A DNA stretch of 15,371 nt from NCBI GenBank assembly GCA_031278595.1, contig JAITKE010000075.1, positions 1-15,371 of the forward strand. Reading direction: 5' to 3'. Source of the DNA: Puniceicoccales bacterium. GTDB taxonomy: Bacteria; Verrucomicrobiota; Verrucomicrobiia; Opitutales; JAIRLG01. Below are positions 1 to 7,588 of the stretch, piece after piece. The notes beneath the pieces are model-generated. The model was given only the letters and a program-made list of their open reading frames with translations. It searched no databases and was not told where the DNA came from. The position numbers and the translations under genes were made by a program. Position 1 is the first letter of the stretch; the number at the start of each line of letters is the position of its first letter.

Positions 1-1239
1 GCCCACCACCGTCGAGCTGAACTTCATGACGCTCATGACGATGCTCATGGCCAAAATGGCCACCAGGGAAAAGGCGAAGCCCAGGGCGATGGAGGAAACC
101 GTCACCGTCAGGCGCTGCAGCTTCTCGCCCAATTCGGTGTTGTGGATTTTAAAAATCTCCCGGAAGGACGAGGCCAGGTCACCGGTATTCTCCCCCACCG
201 AGAGGATGTCCAGCGCCTCCACCGGCAGCACACGATGCTTGTCGAAGGCCTGGGTTATGGACACGCCGTCCAGGACCTTGCGCCGCGCCTCGGCGAAGTG
301 CAGGCGATGGTAGCGGTTCGACGTGGCCTGTTCGGCCAGCTGCATGGCCTCGGTGGTGTTGATGCCGCTCCCCAGCAATGTGGCCAGCAGATTCGCGGTC
401 TGGCAGTAGTAGGAACCGTTGACGATGCCCTTCAGCAGTGGCAGATAGGTCAGCCAGCGGTCCGTCCACACGCGACCCATCGCCGTCCGGCGGAAGCGCA
501 GGAGCACAAAACTGCCGATGCCGATGACGGCCAGGAGGGAGAGTCCCCAGTCCTGGAGAAAGTGCGCCCCGCCCAGGAGAAGACGGGTGACCAGGGGCAA
601 TTCGCCGCCCATCGACGTCATCATCTTCTGGATTCGCGGCAGGAGGTAGAAGATGAATAAAACCACCACCGCCATCGCGATGCTGCAGACCAAGAGCGGA
701 TAGGACATCCCTGCGATGAAGCGCTTCTTCACCTCCGCCTGCACCTCCATGAAGCGGATCAAATTGCCGATGATGGGAATCAGGTTGCCGGTCTTTTCGC
801 CGGCCTCGATCATGTAGACCGTACCCTCGGGAAAGATGTCCGGATAGGCCTTCATGGCCGTCGCCAATGTCTTGCCCTCGCAGAGCTGCTTGTGCACCGC
901 TTCGGCCAGCGCCTGCTCCGCCGGCGATTTCAGGCGGGTGCGCATGACCTTCAATGCATCCCCGGGGGACAGTCCCCCGCTGTGCAGCTGCAGGAACTTG
1001 TAGAGAAAATTGAAGTGGATCTTCTGCTTGTTAATCCAGAACCGGCCCAGTGCGGGCGCAGTCGGGTGTTTCGTCGGGGCGTGCTTCACCAGAAACTTCT
1101 TCTCCTTCAGCGCCAGGACGTGCAGGCCCTTCTGGGTCAGCAGCTGCATGGCCTGCTTCTTGTCATTTGCCTCCAGCGTGCCGCTTTCCTTCCCCTTCGC
1201 CCGATTGAGGGCCTCGTAATGAAATACACCCATACTCAT
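1..1239 (-). CDS. gspF: Type II secretion / type IV pilus inner-membrane platform protein GspF/PilC (3' end cut)
   Basis: Reading the minus strand from ATG at 1239 gives 413 open codons to the window edge with no stop, close to the roughly 400 residues usual for the family, so only a few C-terminal residues should be missing. The protein opens MSMGVFHYEALNRAKGKE, the usual GspF start, and has two related cytoplasmic halves. Three hydrophobic segments are visible: around FIAGMSYPLLVCSIAMAVVV, around GLSLLAVIGIGSFVLL, and near the C-terminus around FAFSLVAILAMSIVMSVM. The family is the polytopic inner-membrane platform that couples the assembly ATPase to pilus or pseudopilus growth. A second ATG six bases downstream (1233) is an alternative start. 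No partner gene (ATPase, pseudopilin) is in the window, so type II secretion cannot be told from a type IV pilus. Family is seen in sequence; subsystem is unresolved. Confidence 0.9.
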   Translation of the reverse strand, partial: MSMGVFHYEALNRAKGKESGTLEANDKKQAMQLLTQKGLHVLALKEKKFLVKHAPTKHPTAPALGRFWINKQKIHFNFLYKFLQLHSGGLSPGDALKVMRTRLKSPAEQALAEAVHKQLCEGKTLATAMKAYPDIFPEGTVYMIEAGEKTGNLIPIIGNLIRFMEVQAEVKKRFIAGMSYPLLVCSIAMAVVVLFIFYLLPRIQKMMTSMGGELPLVTRLLLGGAHFLQDWGLSLLAVIGIGSFVLLRFRRTAMGRVWTDRWLTYLPLLKGIVNGSYYCQTANLLATLLGSGINTTEAMQLAEQATSNRYHRLHFAEARRKVLDGVSITQAFDKHRVLPVEALDILSVGENTGDLASSFREIFKIHNTELGEKLQRLTVTVSSIALGFAFSLVAILAMSIVMSVMKFSSTVVG

Positions 1240-1661
1240 CTTCGCATTAAAGGAAAAATATGCCCGAACACAAGCCAGAGCTGAGGACTAAATGTTCTTC
1301 AATTCTTTCCCCCTTCCCGAGAAAATCCCCTCCCCTCTTCCAATTCCTTCCTCTCTCCTCACTTTCTTCTCCCGGGAAAATTTCCCTCTCCCTTAGTTCT
1401 TTCTCATCCTCTCCTCTCCTCTTCAAGGAAACCGAGCTCGGGGAAGCCGCTTCCCTTTTCCAGGGCCCCAATGGCCTAGAACGAATCTTGTCGATGAAAT
1501 GTTGGCCGGTCGTTCAGGATAAAACTCGTGATTGAACTCCAGAATAAAACTTGTAAAATACCTCATGTCTGGCAGCAAAGTAACGCAATGAAAAGCTCCT
1601 CGGGGAATCTCTCTGGCAGTCCAATGGGAAATATCTCTGCGGTAGTTCATCTCCAAAAAAC
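1240..1661. other. Divergent intergenic region with long pyrimidine tract
   Basis: No convincing gene lies here. From about 1296 to 1432 the plus strand is almost pure C/T with short A-rich breaks, so the minus strand, upstream of the GspF gene, is purine-rich (GAGGA-like). At 1441-1455 there is a small perfect hairpin (GGGAAG CCG CTTCCC) followed by four T; it serves no upstream plus-strand gene, so I do not call it a terminator. ORFs in this stretch are low-complexity and not credible. The stretch must hold the promoters for both divergent flanking genes. Confidence 0.6.
1532..1559 (+). promoter_or_regulatory. Candidate sigma70-type promoter for the ankyrin gene
   Basis: TTGAAC (1532-1537) and TAAAAT (1554-1559) are separated by 16 bases, each close to the -35 and -10 consensus, in an AT-rich patch about 100 bases before the ankyrin start. 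The motif AATAAAACTYGT occurs twice here, around 1519 and 1543. This is pattern matching only. Confidence 0.3.
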
Positions 1662-3686
1662 ATGAAAATTATGAAAAGATCATTGAATTCCTGGGTATAC
1701 CGCGCCGGGGCCCTGGGTGGACTATTTTTAGTGTCCGTCAGCGGCCATATATATGCTGACCTGCCCTGGGAGGCCGATGGACAGGGAACATGGCGTTTAA
1801 AGAACGCGCCGTCGCTTGACTTTTCCAGCCATTGCGGAACGGAGGCCGGTGGAGGGACCACAGCTTCCCCTCTGGCGTTTCTGGCGTTACCGGAAGCAAG
1901 TGCCGGAGGCGATTTCGCCGCCTACGCCCTGCTCCCGGAAGCCGTCCATTTCTGGCTGAAACGCCTGGGCGTGATGGATTCTCGCGGCCACTGCACCGGC
2001 CGATTATCCGTAGGCTTTACCGTTCATCAGCACATTGCAGATCCCTCAAACCTCCCTCTCCGCATCGACGGACTCAGCGGTCGCGCGGCGGTCAAGCTGC
2101 TCCCGCTCTCGGCTGGCCAGATTCGCTTCCATCTTCCAACTGACCAAAAGGCGGGCCCAAGGGTGGCCTCGCTCCCGAATGACTTTTCCCTGCGGGAGTT
2201 CGCTTCCGGCTCGATGAGCCCGGCAGTTGCCCCCTATTGGCTCGCGACGATTTCTGGCCGTAGTCCTAGCCGGGCATTTGGCTTCGCCGTCCTCGTCGTA
2301 CTGCCGGACCGGACGCTCGTCAGCGTGGACATCCTTCCGCCAAGCGGATTTTCAATAGGAGGGAATGCCAGTCCCCTGAACGCGCTTCTCAATGGAGTTT
2401 TGGGCGTGCAATTCACAAGCAATTTGGAACGTTTCCCGTCAGCGGCGGTGAGGGATCGGTCGGCTTCCCCGGACTCCGGCTCCAGGCAGACTGGCTCGGG
2501 CTCCGGCTCCAATCCGGCGGGCTCTGGGCCGACCGGCTCGGGTAGAAGAACAGATCCTCCTCCCACAGAGCCGCCGCCCTCCCCGACGGATTTACTCGAT
2601 CCAAGGGAACAGCCGGATCCCATTCCTGATGATCAAAAGGAAACACACGAAAATATAAATGCGATCATCGACCAGTGCTTTGAGGCCGTTGAAAAGAACG
2701 ACTACTTCTTCCTCCGGGAAATTCTCCGCACGACGAAGGAAGACCAACTTCGGGAGATTTTATCCGCAAAGAGCAATGATGGAAAAACCCAAGGGCAAAC
2801 CCTGCTGCACTACGTTTGTGATCAGTTTGAAGATGAACGCCTTGCACTACTTCCCCTTCTCCTGCAGAAGGTGGATGAGGATGAAATTAATGCCCCAGAT
2901 GATGACCAGCGAACCCCGCTCCATTTGGCGGCTAAGTATGGTCACGTTTGGGCCTGTGAATTGCTACTGACCCGCGGAGCGAGCATCGGAGCGGTCGACG
3001 AGAATCAGCAAACCCCGCTCCATTTGGCGGCTTACAACGGACACGCCGACTGCGTGGCGCATCTGCTGGAACATAGAGCCAATGTCGAAGCGACCGATTG
3101 GGATCAGAACACCCCGCTCCATTGGGCGGCTTCCAACGGACACGCCGACTGCGTGGCGCGTCTGCTGGAACATGGAGCGAAGACCGAAGTGACCGATGAG
3201 AATAAGCGAACCCCGCTCCATTTGGCGGCTTACAACGGACACGCCGACTGCGTGGCGTGTCTGCTGGAACATGGAGCGAAGATCGAAGCCGCTGACGAGA
3301 ACCAGCAAACGCCGCTCCATCTGGCGGCTTTCAACGGACACGTCGCCAACGTGGTGTGTCTGCTGGCCCATGGAGCCAATGTCGAAGCGATCGATGGGGA
3401 TCAGAACACCCCGCTCCATCTGGCGGCGGCGACCGGCCATATGAAAGGAGTCGCGGCGGCAGAGGTTTTGCTCTCCTGGCTCCGAGGACACGGGAAGGAC
3501 GGCGATGCTATTCTCGCCATGCTGAGGAGTGAAAAATTCCTGCATAGTTCCTCTTTGGAGGGCTGGATAAATGCTCTTCAATCCAATACTGATGAGGCGA
3601 AGAAGACCAAAGCGCTTCTGACGGAATACGGCGTCGATGTGAATCGGCTGCTGGCGGACCCGCCGGCGCCGGCGACGACGGAATAA
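1662..3686 (+). CDS. Secreted ankyrin-repeat protein
   Basis: A 674-residue protein. The N-terminus (MKIMKRSLNSW, then a hydrophobic run GALGGLFLVSVSG, then YA before DLPWE) is a classical signal peptide with a likely signal-peptidase I site after about residue 32 and no lipobox. Residues about 33-265 form a domain I do not recognise. Residues about 268-325 are a Ser/Gly/Pro-rich linker. From D413 there are six ankyrin repeats of exactly 33 residues with TPLHLAA-type cores; the last is extended by an insertion. A degenerate repeat (GQTLLHYVC) precedes them. Ankyrin arrays bind proteins; with a signal peptide this one acts in the periplasm, on the surface or outside the cell. A host-directed role is inference. 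ATG at 1671 is an alternative start; neither start has a clear Shine-Dalgarno. No catalytic domain is recognisable. Confidence 0.85.
   Translation: MKIMKRSLNSWVYRAGALGGLFLVSVSGHIYADLPWEADGQGTWRLKNAPSLDFSSHCGTEAGGGTTASPLAFLALPEASAGGDFAAYALLPEAVHFWLKRLGVMDSRGHCTGRLSVGFTVHQHIADPSNLPLRIDGLSGRAAVKLLPLSAGQIRFHLPTDQKAGPRVASLPNDFSLREFASGSMSPAVAPYWLATISGRSPSRAFGFAVLVVLPDRTLVSVDILPPSGFSIGGNASPLNALLNGVLGVQFTSNLERFPSAAVRDRSASPDSGSRQTGSGSGSNPAGSGPTGSGRRTDPPPTEPPPSPTDLLDPREQPDPIPDDQKETHENINAIIDQCFEAVEKNDYFFLREILRTTKEDQLREILSAKSNDGKTQGQTLLHYVCDQFEDERLALLPLLLQKVDEDEINAPDDDQRTPLHLAAKYGHVWACELLLTRGASIGAVDENQQTPLHLAAYNGHADCVAHLLEHRANVEATDWDQNTPLHWAASNGHADCVARLLEHGAKTEVTDENKRTPLHLAAYNGHADCVACLLEHGAKIEAADENQQTPLHLAAFNGHVANVVCLLAHGANVEAIDGDQNTPLHLAAATGHMKGVAAAEVLLSWLRGHGKDGDAILAMLRSEKFLHSSSLEGWINALQSNTDEAKKTKALLTEYGVDVNRLLADPPAPATTE
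2898..3491 (+). repeat. 99-bp ankyrin-coding repeat array (6 units)
   Basis: Units start at 2898, 2997, 3096, 3195, 3294 and 3393 with no indels until the last. The block CCCCGCTCCAT-TTGGCGGCT recurs almost unchanged, and units 2-4 share a near-identical stretch coding NGHADCVA. Signature residues repeat with period three: QRT/KRT in units 1 and 4, QQT in units 2 and 5, QNT in units 3 and 6. This points to duplication of a 297-bp three-unit block. Confidence 0.85.
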
Positions 3687-3829
3687 CAGGGAGAGCTCGC
3701 CCCAACAGGGGGTGAGGACTCTTGGCCGCGAGGCATCTTCGGATTTTTCCGACGCGGAGACTTTTCGGATTCTTATCTTTTTGGATTCTCATCCGCCGAA
3801 AGAAAAATTGACCTTTGGGAAGATTTCGC
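3687..3829 (+). other. Short intergenic region upstream of topB
   Basis: This stretch has three degenerate copies of a TCGGATTCTT-like motif (around 3738, 3766 and 3780) and short inverted pieces such as CGGATTTTTCCG. No gene and no strong terminator are visible. A Shine-Dalgarno GGGAAG at 3817-3822 lies seven bases before ATG 3830. Confidence 0.4.
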
Positions 3830-6358
3830 ATGGGTCAAAGGTCCATGAAGAAATTGGTCATCGCCGAGAAGCCCAGCGTCGCCCGGGATCTGGTCAAGGT
3901 GCTGGGGAAGTTCCAGGCGAAGGAGGACTGCTTCGAGAACGAGGACTACGTCGTGAGCTGGGCCGTCGGTCACCTGGTCGAGCTGTCCATGCCGGAGGAC
4001 ATCGATGCGCGCTACAGGCGCTGGACCTTGGAATCCCTGCCCATCATCCCGGAAAAATTCAATCTCCAGGTCATCGAGGCCAGCAAGAAACGCTTCGGTG
4101 AGCTCAAAAAGCTGCTCCACCGCCGCGACATCGACGGGCTCATCAACGCCTGTGACGCCGGTCGGGAGGGCGAGCTGATTTTTTCCTACATCTGCGAATT
4201 GGCCGGCAACAAGAAGCCCTTCCAGCGCCTCTGGCTCTCCTCCATGACCCCGGAATCGATCCGAACGGCCTTCGTCCACCTACGCTCCTCGGAGGAGATG
4301 CAGGCCCTGCAGGCCGCCGCCCGCTGCCGCTCCGAAGCGGACTGGATCGTCGGCATCAACGGGACACGGGCCCTGACCCTGCGCCTCGCCGGCCGCGGTT
4401 CCCGCCGCGTGGTCAGTGTCGGCCGAGTCCAGACCCCCACTCTGGCGATGATCGTCGCCCGGGAGCGGGAAATCCGGAATTTTCAGCCCCGGGACTACTG
4501 GAGAATCGTCGGGCAGTTCCAGATTCACAACGGGAACTACGAGGGGGTCTTCCAGCGAAAAGATTTCAAAAAAAATCCCAACGAGGTCCACGATCGCGTC
4601 GAGCGCCTTTGGGAGTTTTCCGAAGTGGAGGCCCTGCTGGCGGACCTTCGGGCCCATGCGGAGGAAATTCGCATCGAGGAGAAGAAAAAGCGCAGCTCCC
4701 AGGGCGCCCCCAGGCTCTACGACCTAACCCTCCTGCAGCGGGAGGCCAATGCCCGCTTCCACCTGCCGGCCGGCATGACCCTGAAAATCGCCCAATCGCT
4801 CTACGAGAAGCACAAGTGCACCACCTATCCCCGCACCGATTCCCAAGTTTTACCGGAGGACTACGTCGCCACCTGCCGAGAACTGCTCAGCTCCCTGTCG
4901 GGGGACTACGCGCCGCTGGCAAAAAAAATCCTCGAGCAGCACGGCGTCGACGGCAAGAACCGAAAAATTTTCAACGACAAGGGCGTCCGTGACCACTTCG
5001 CCATCATCCCGACCGGCAATCAGCCGACCGGTCTGAGCGAGAGTGAGGAAAAGATCTACGAAATGGTCGTCCGGAGATTCCTGGCCGTGTTCTTCCCGGC
5101 GGCCGAGTTCGACATCACGATCCGAATGACCTTCGTCGGGCCCCACGGATTCAAGACCGAGGGAAAGGTTCTGGTGGAAGCCGGCTGGCTGGAGGTCTAT
5201 GGCCGGGAGGTGGGAAAAGAGGCGGACGAAACCCTCGTCGCACTCCATGAGCGGGATGGCCAGCCGCCTTCCGGTAAGCTGGTCGAAGTGAAGGCGGTTC
5301 CGGAAGCCACCAAACCGCCGGCCCGCTACAACGAGGCGACCCTGTTGGCCATGATGGAGGGGGCGGGCAAAGCGGTCGAGGACGAGGAATTGGCTGAAGC
5401 GATGAAGGAGCGCGGCCTGGGCACGCCGGCCACCCGGGCCCAGATCATCGAACACCTCATCGACTACCAGTACATGGAGCGCGAGCAGAAGGACCTCATC
5501 CCGACGGCCAAGGCGGAAGATCTGCTCTGCTTCCTGGAAAAGGTTCAGGTCGAAACCATCACGAGTCCGGCCATGACCGGCGAATGGGAATTCCGCCTCC
5601 GGCAAATGGAAAATCGCCAGCTCCCGCCGGAGCATTTCCGCCAGGGCATCGCCGACATGACCCGGCAGATGATCACCAGCATCCGGCAATTCCAGGAGAA
5701 TGAGAGCGACGCCAGCCCGTCGGAACTCCTCTCGCCCAGCGACCAAAAACCCCTGCTGGAGATGCTGCGCTGCTACCGCTCCCAGGACGGGCTCCTGACG
5801 CTCTACAAAACCGTGGCCGGCCGGCGCATGACGTTGGAGGAATACCGGCAGCTCCTCCGGGACCGCAAGACTCCCCTGCTGGAAAAGTTCCGCTCCAAGG
5901 CCGGCCGACCCTTCAACGCCTACCTGGTACTCGACGAGGATTGGCATGTGCGTTTCGCCTTCGAGGAGAACCAGAAGAAGGAAAATGCTCCCGGCATGCC
6001 CTCGCTCCAGGAGCTGGAAAATTATCCCGTCATCGGCACCTGTCCCTTCCACAAAGAGGGGAATCGCGTCTTCGAAACCGAAAACTACTACCTCTGCGAA
6101 CAGACCTTTGCGGAGAAAAAGCCCGCCTGTCGCTTCCGGATCGGCAAGGAGATGCTGGGCGTCCCCCTCACTCTCGAGCACATACAGCAACTCCTTCAGA
6201 AAAAAAAGACGGAACTCATCGAGGGCTTCGTCTCCCGCCGCACCGGCAAGCCCTTCGCCGCCACGCTCGCCCTCAAATCCGACGGAGGGCTCCGCTTCGT
6301 CTTCCCGCCCCGAGCCAGGGCCGCGGCCAAGGGCAGTCCGGCCGAAGAGGCCCCATAG
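3830..6358 (+). CDS. topB: DNA topoisomerase III (type IA) with C-terminal Toprim_Crpt-like repeats
   Basis: An 842-residue type IA topoisomerase that passes one DNA strand through a transient single-strand break, resolving negative supercoils and replication or recombination intermediates. The TOPRIM domain opens MKKLVIAEKPSVARDL (catalytic Glu at residue 13) and carries DAGREGELIF (about residues 109-118). The active-site tyrosine is Tyr333 in TTYPRTDSQ. Other core signatures are SVGRVQTPTLAM and GLGTPATRAQIIEHL. The C-terminal 200 residues hold two similar segments (about 630-715 and 760-830) resembling topoisomerase C-terminal repeats; between them three cysteines (GTCPFH, YYLCEQ, PACRF) could be a residual zinc site. 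I chose ATG 3830 for its spaced GGGAAG Shine-Dalgarno; ATG 3845 (MKKLVIAEK) is the alternative. Most topoisomerases III are shorter (about 650-730), the excess being this tail. Confidence 0.92.
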   Translation: MGQRSMKKLVIAEKPSVARDLVKVLGKFQAKEDCFENEDYVVSWAVGHLVELSMPEDIDARYRRWTLESLPIIPEKFNLQVIEASKKRFGELKKLLHRRDIDGLINACDAGREGELIFSYICELAGNKKPFQRLWLSSMTPESIRTAFVHLRSSEEMQALQAAARCRSEADWIVGINGTRALTLRLAGRGSRRVVSVGRVQTPTLAMIVAREREIRNFQPRDYWRIVGQFQIHNGNYEGVFQRKDFKKNPNEVHDRVERLWEFSEVEALLADLRAHAEEIRIEEKKKRSSQGAPRLYDLTLLQREANARFHLPAGMTLKIAQSLYEKHKCTTYPRTDSQVLPEDYVATCRELLSSLSGDYAPLAKKILEQHGVDGKNRKIFNDKGVRDHFAIIPTGNQPTGLSESEEKIYEMVVRRFLAVFFPAAEFDITIRMTFVGPHGFKTEGKVLVEAGWLEVYGREVGKEADETLVALHERDGQPPSGKLVEVKAVPEATKPPARYNEATLLAMMEGAGKAVEDEELAEAMKERGLGTPATRAQIIEHLIDYQYMEREQKDLIPTAKAEDLLCFLEKVQVETITSPAMTGEWEFRLRQMENRQLPPEHFRQGIADMTRQMITSIRQFQENESDASPSELLSPSDQKPLLEMLRCYRSQDGLLTLYKTVAGRRMTLEEYRQLLRDRKTPLLEKFRSKAGRPFNAYLVLDEDWHVRFAFEENQKKENAPGMPSLQELENYPVIGTCPFHKEGNRVFETENYYLCEQTFAEKKPACRFRIGKEMLGVPLTLEHIQQLLQKKKTELIEGFVSRRTGKPFAATLALKSDGGLRFVFPPRARAAAKGSPAEEAP

Positions 6359-6398
6359 GCTTTTTCCCGATACTGAATTCAGTCTTGGGAACACAAAG

Positions 6399-6469
6399 CC
6401 TTCTGCAGGAAAATGCGCGGTGCTTGCAAAGCTTGGTGGAAAATCCTTCTGCGGAAAAGATGCGCGGTG
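6399..6469 (+). repeat. Direct repeat, two copies, period 46
   Basis: Copy 1 is at 6399-6422 and copy 2 at 6445-6469, sharing CCTTCTGC and TGCGCGGTG and differing by a few bases and one indel. A related sequence (TCTTCTGCGGAAGA) lies at about 7701-7714 before the next multi-hairpin element, so this is probably part of the shared left flank of those elements. Confidence 0.65.
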
Positions 6470-6497
6470 TCCCTTCCCTAGGGCTGGGATATTTTTT

Positions 6498-6612
6498 GGG
6501 CGATGGCCCCCTGGCAAAGCCAGGGGGCTGTTTTCATGAAATGAATTTTCATTTCATGAAAACAGCCGAGTCCGAGAACGGCCGCAGGCCGTTCTCGGAC
6601 GGGCCATCGCCC
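6498..6612. repeat. Multi-hairpin (cloverleaf/cruciform) element C1
   Basis: The outer stem GGGCGATGGCCC (6498-6509) pairs perfectly with 6601-6612; a mismatch at T6497/C6613 is followed by T-A pairs. Inside are three hairpins: CCCCCTGGC/GCCAGGGGG with an AAA loop (6507-6527, competing with the outer stem for three bases); a 19-bp perfect stem around a two-base centre (6527-6566); and a 14-bp stem GTCCGAGAACGGCC with a GCA loop (6570-6600). A run of T precedes the element. It differs from C2-C5 in that the longest hairpin is in the middle and a few junction bases are unpaired. Confidence 0.85.
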
Positions 6613-6784
6613 CAAAGCCCCTCAAAGAGCTTCCCAAATTCCCTGAAGCACCGGAGAATCACCCCTCGAAACCCCGAAAGCCCCCTCTGCGAGGCACCCG
6701 AAAGAGCTTCCCAAGTTCCCTGGAGCCCCGCAGAAACCCTCCTGAAGCACCGCAGGAAAAACGAGCCCCCTAAAGCCAAAAAAA

Positions 6785-7060
6785 CAAATTTGACAAAAAC
6801 TTGACCTTTGCTGTCCTCCTGGTTCAGGATGGAGGGATTTTCATCCGATGGTTTCATTCAAAATAAGGGACATACTATGCTTCGTTCTGCCCTTCTCGCT
6901 GGATCGGTGTCGTTAGTGGAGGGATTTTCATCCGAAGGTTTGAGTCAAGACAAGGGATATATTAAGTCGAAGTAAGGGATATACTATGTTTAAACATTCT
7001 GTTCTTCTGCGCCGGGCTGCTACTGCTGCCTGTGCCGTGCTCTGTCATGCGGGATACGGA
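6785..7060 (+). repeat. Duplicated leader plus signal-peptide segment, copy 1
   Basis: This 276-base segment is matched at 7922-8197 with a constant offset of 1137 and no indels. Upstream of the ATG at 6986 I count three mismatches in about 200 bases; within the signal-peptide codons (6986-7060) about nine in 75; after 7060 DNA similarity collapses. Each copy carries a TTGACA/TTGACC-rich start, a short upstream ORF and the start context AAGGGATATACTATG. I see no strong -10 box in good register. Confidence 0.9.
6829..6975 (+). CDS. Short upstream ORF in duplicated leader, copy 1 (48 codons)
   Basis: The ORF from ATG 6829 to TAA 6975 encodes 48 residues with an internal repeat: MEGFSSDGFIQNKG and VEGFSSEGLSQDKG, 29 codons (87 bp) apart. 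An internal ATG at 6877, preceded by AAGGGA, starts MLRSALLAGSVSL, which resembles the signal-peptide start of the downstream gene (MFKHSVLLRR). The stop codon overlaps the AAGGGA ribosome site of the gene at 6986, 10 bases on, so translational coupling is possible. It could be a leader peptide, or a decayed duplicate of the secreted gene's 5' end. The only difference from copy 2 is synonymous, which alone is not evidence of coding. Confidence 0.4.
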   Translation: MEGFSSDGFIQNKGHTMLRSALLAGSVSLVEGFSSEGLSQDKGYIKSK

Positions 7061-7588
7061 GCCGATTGGATCCATTACGGCTCTCCAGAGGCGTTTTGGA
7101 GGGATTTTAGGGAACATGCTCCGGAAAACAAAAGAGCATCTGTAAAAAGTTTTCGGCAAAGGGTTGAGGAGGCAGTGAATCCGCTGGGCACGGCGGCAAG
7201 GGTACATTATCATTCATACGAGGATCAAGAGGTCGTTTTGGGCCTATTTCTCCTCCCTTTTCCCACGGGGCCGATGACTCGTTGTCGTTCGGGGAAGCTA
7301 TTTTACGGCGTGAAGATGGTCAGCCGACGGCGAGAATTATGCAATATGGGACATAACGTCCCATGGCCTGAGTATCTCATCCTCCCGGATGGATTTCGTC
7401 CCGCCTATCGCGGCGAAACGGACGATGGGGATAGCAGAGAATCCATCGGAATTTCCGATTTGCTCCATCAAGGACAGGGGCCCACCTACATCGTTTACAT
7501 TCCCCAGCAGTCTTCTTTTGCCACTCCCGAAATCCACGTTATTCGGCTCCGCCTATGGAGCGAAACCTCGAGCTACAATTTTTTTTAG
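6986..7588 (+). CDS. Secreted protein of unknown function, paralogue A
   Basis: A 200-residue protein starting at ATG 6986 with AAGGGA seven bases upstream. Residues 1-25 (MFKHSVLLRRAATAACAVLC, then HAGYG) form a signal peptide: basic start, hydrophobic core, small residues before the cut; the cysteine at the end of the core is not in a lipobox context. I do not recognise the mature domain. It shares with the protein at 8123-8704 FW-DF, FRQ-VE, a central Y-VK, WPE/ILP-GFR and GQGPT followed by an IP motif and a C-terminal R-W. The final codons include a run of eight T (7579-7586), a possible slippage site. Its lower GC than topB and plsX suggests an accessory, perhaps acquired gene. Tandem duplication with its neighbour is certain; function is not inferable. 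Confidence 0.75.
   Translation: MFKHSVLLRRAATAACAVLCHAGYGADWIHYGSPEAFWRDFREHAPENKRASVKSFRQRVEEAVNPLGTAARVHYHSYEDQEVVLGLFLLPFPTGPMTRCRSGKLFYGVKMVSRRRELCNMGHNVPWPEYLILPDGFRPAYRGETDDGDSRESIGISDLLHQGQGPTYIVYIPQQSSFATPEIHVIRLRLWSETSSYNFF

Larger units (their letters stand above)
6359..6828. other. Intergenic region downstream of topB, repeat-rich
   Basis: No gene is supported. In order it contains: a perfect 12-base palindrome ACTGAATTCAGT (6372-6383); a direct repeat with core CCTTCTGC and TGCGCGGTG (6399-6422 and 6445-6469); the multi-hairpin element 6498-6612; a 22-base direct repeat beginning AAAGAGCTTCCCAA (6624-6645 and 6701-6722); and three degenerate tail motifs of GCACCGCAGGA type (about 6648, 6725, 6747). 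Nearly the whole stretch is accounted for by repeats. Confidence 0.7.

Noticed and set aside
1441..1459. Terminator at GGGAAGCCGCTTCCC plus TTTT
   Set aside because: No plus-strand gene ends upstream, and the T run is only four bases.
2898..3491. CRISPR array
   Set aside because: The regular 99-bp repeat is in-frame ankyrin coding sequence, with no repeat-spacer alternation.
4850..6517. Long minus-strand ORF (555 codons) opposite topB
   Set aside because: Mirror of a GC-rich coding gene; topB has clear catalytic motifs throughout on the plus strand.
6498..6612. tRNA or tRNA-like gene (cloverleaf)
   Set aside because: Stem lengths, absence of anticodon and TPsiC loops, and zero- to three-base loops do not fit a tRNA.
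6549..6857. Minus-strand ORF starting MKPSDENPSIL, also present in the second leader copy
   Set aside because: It exists only because the leader is duplicated; changes between copies alter the peptide (N/D, V/I) and it runs through element C1 in one copy and C2 in the other.
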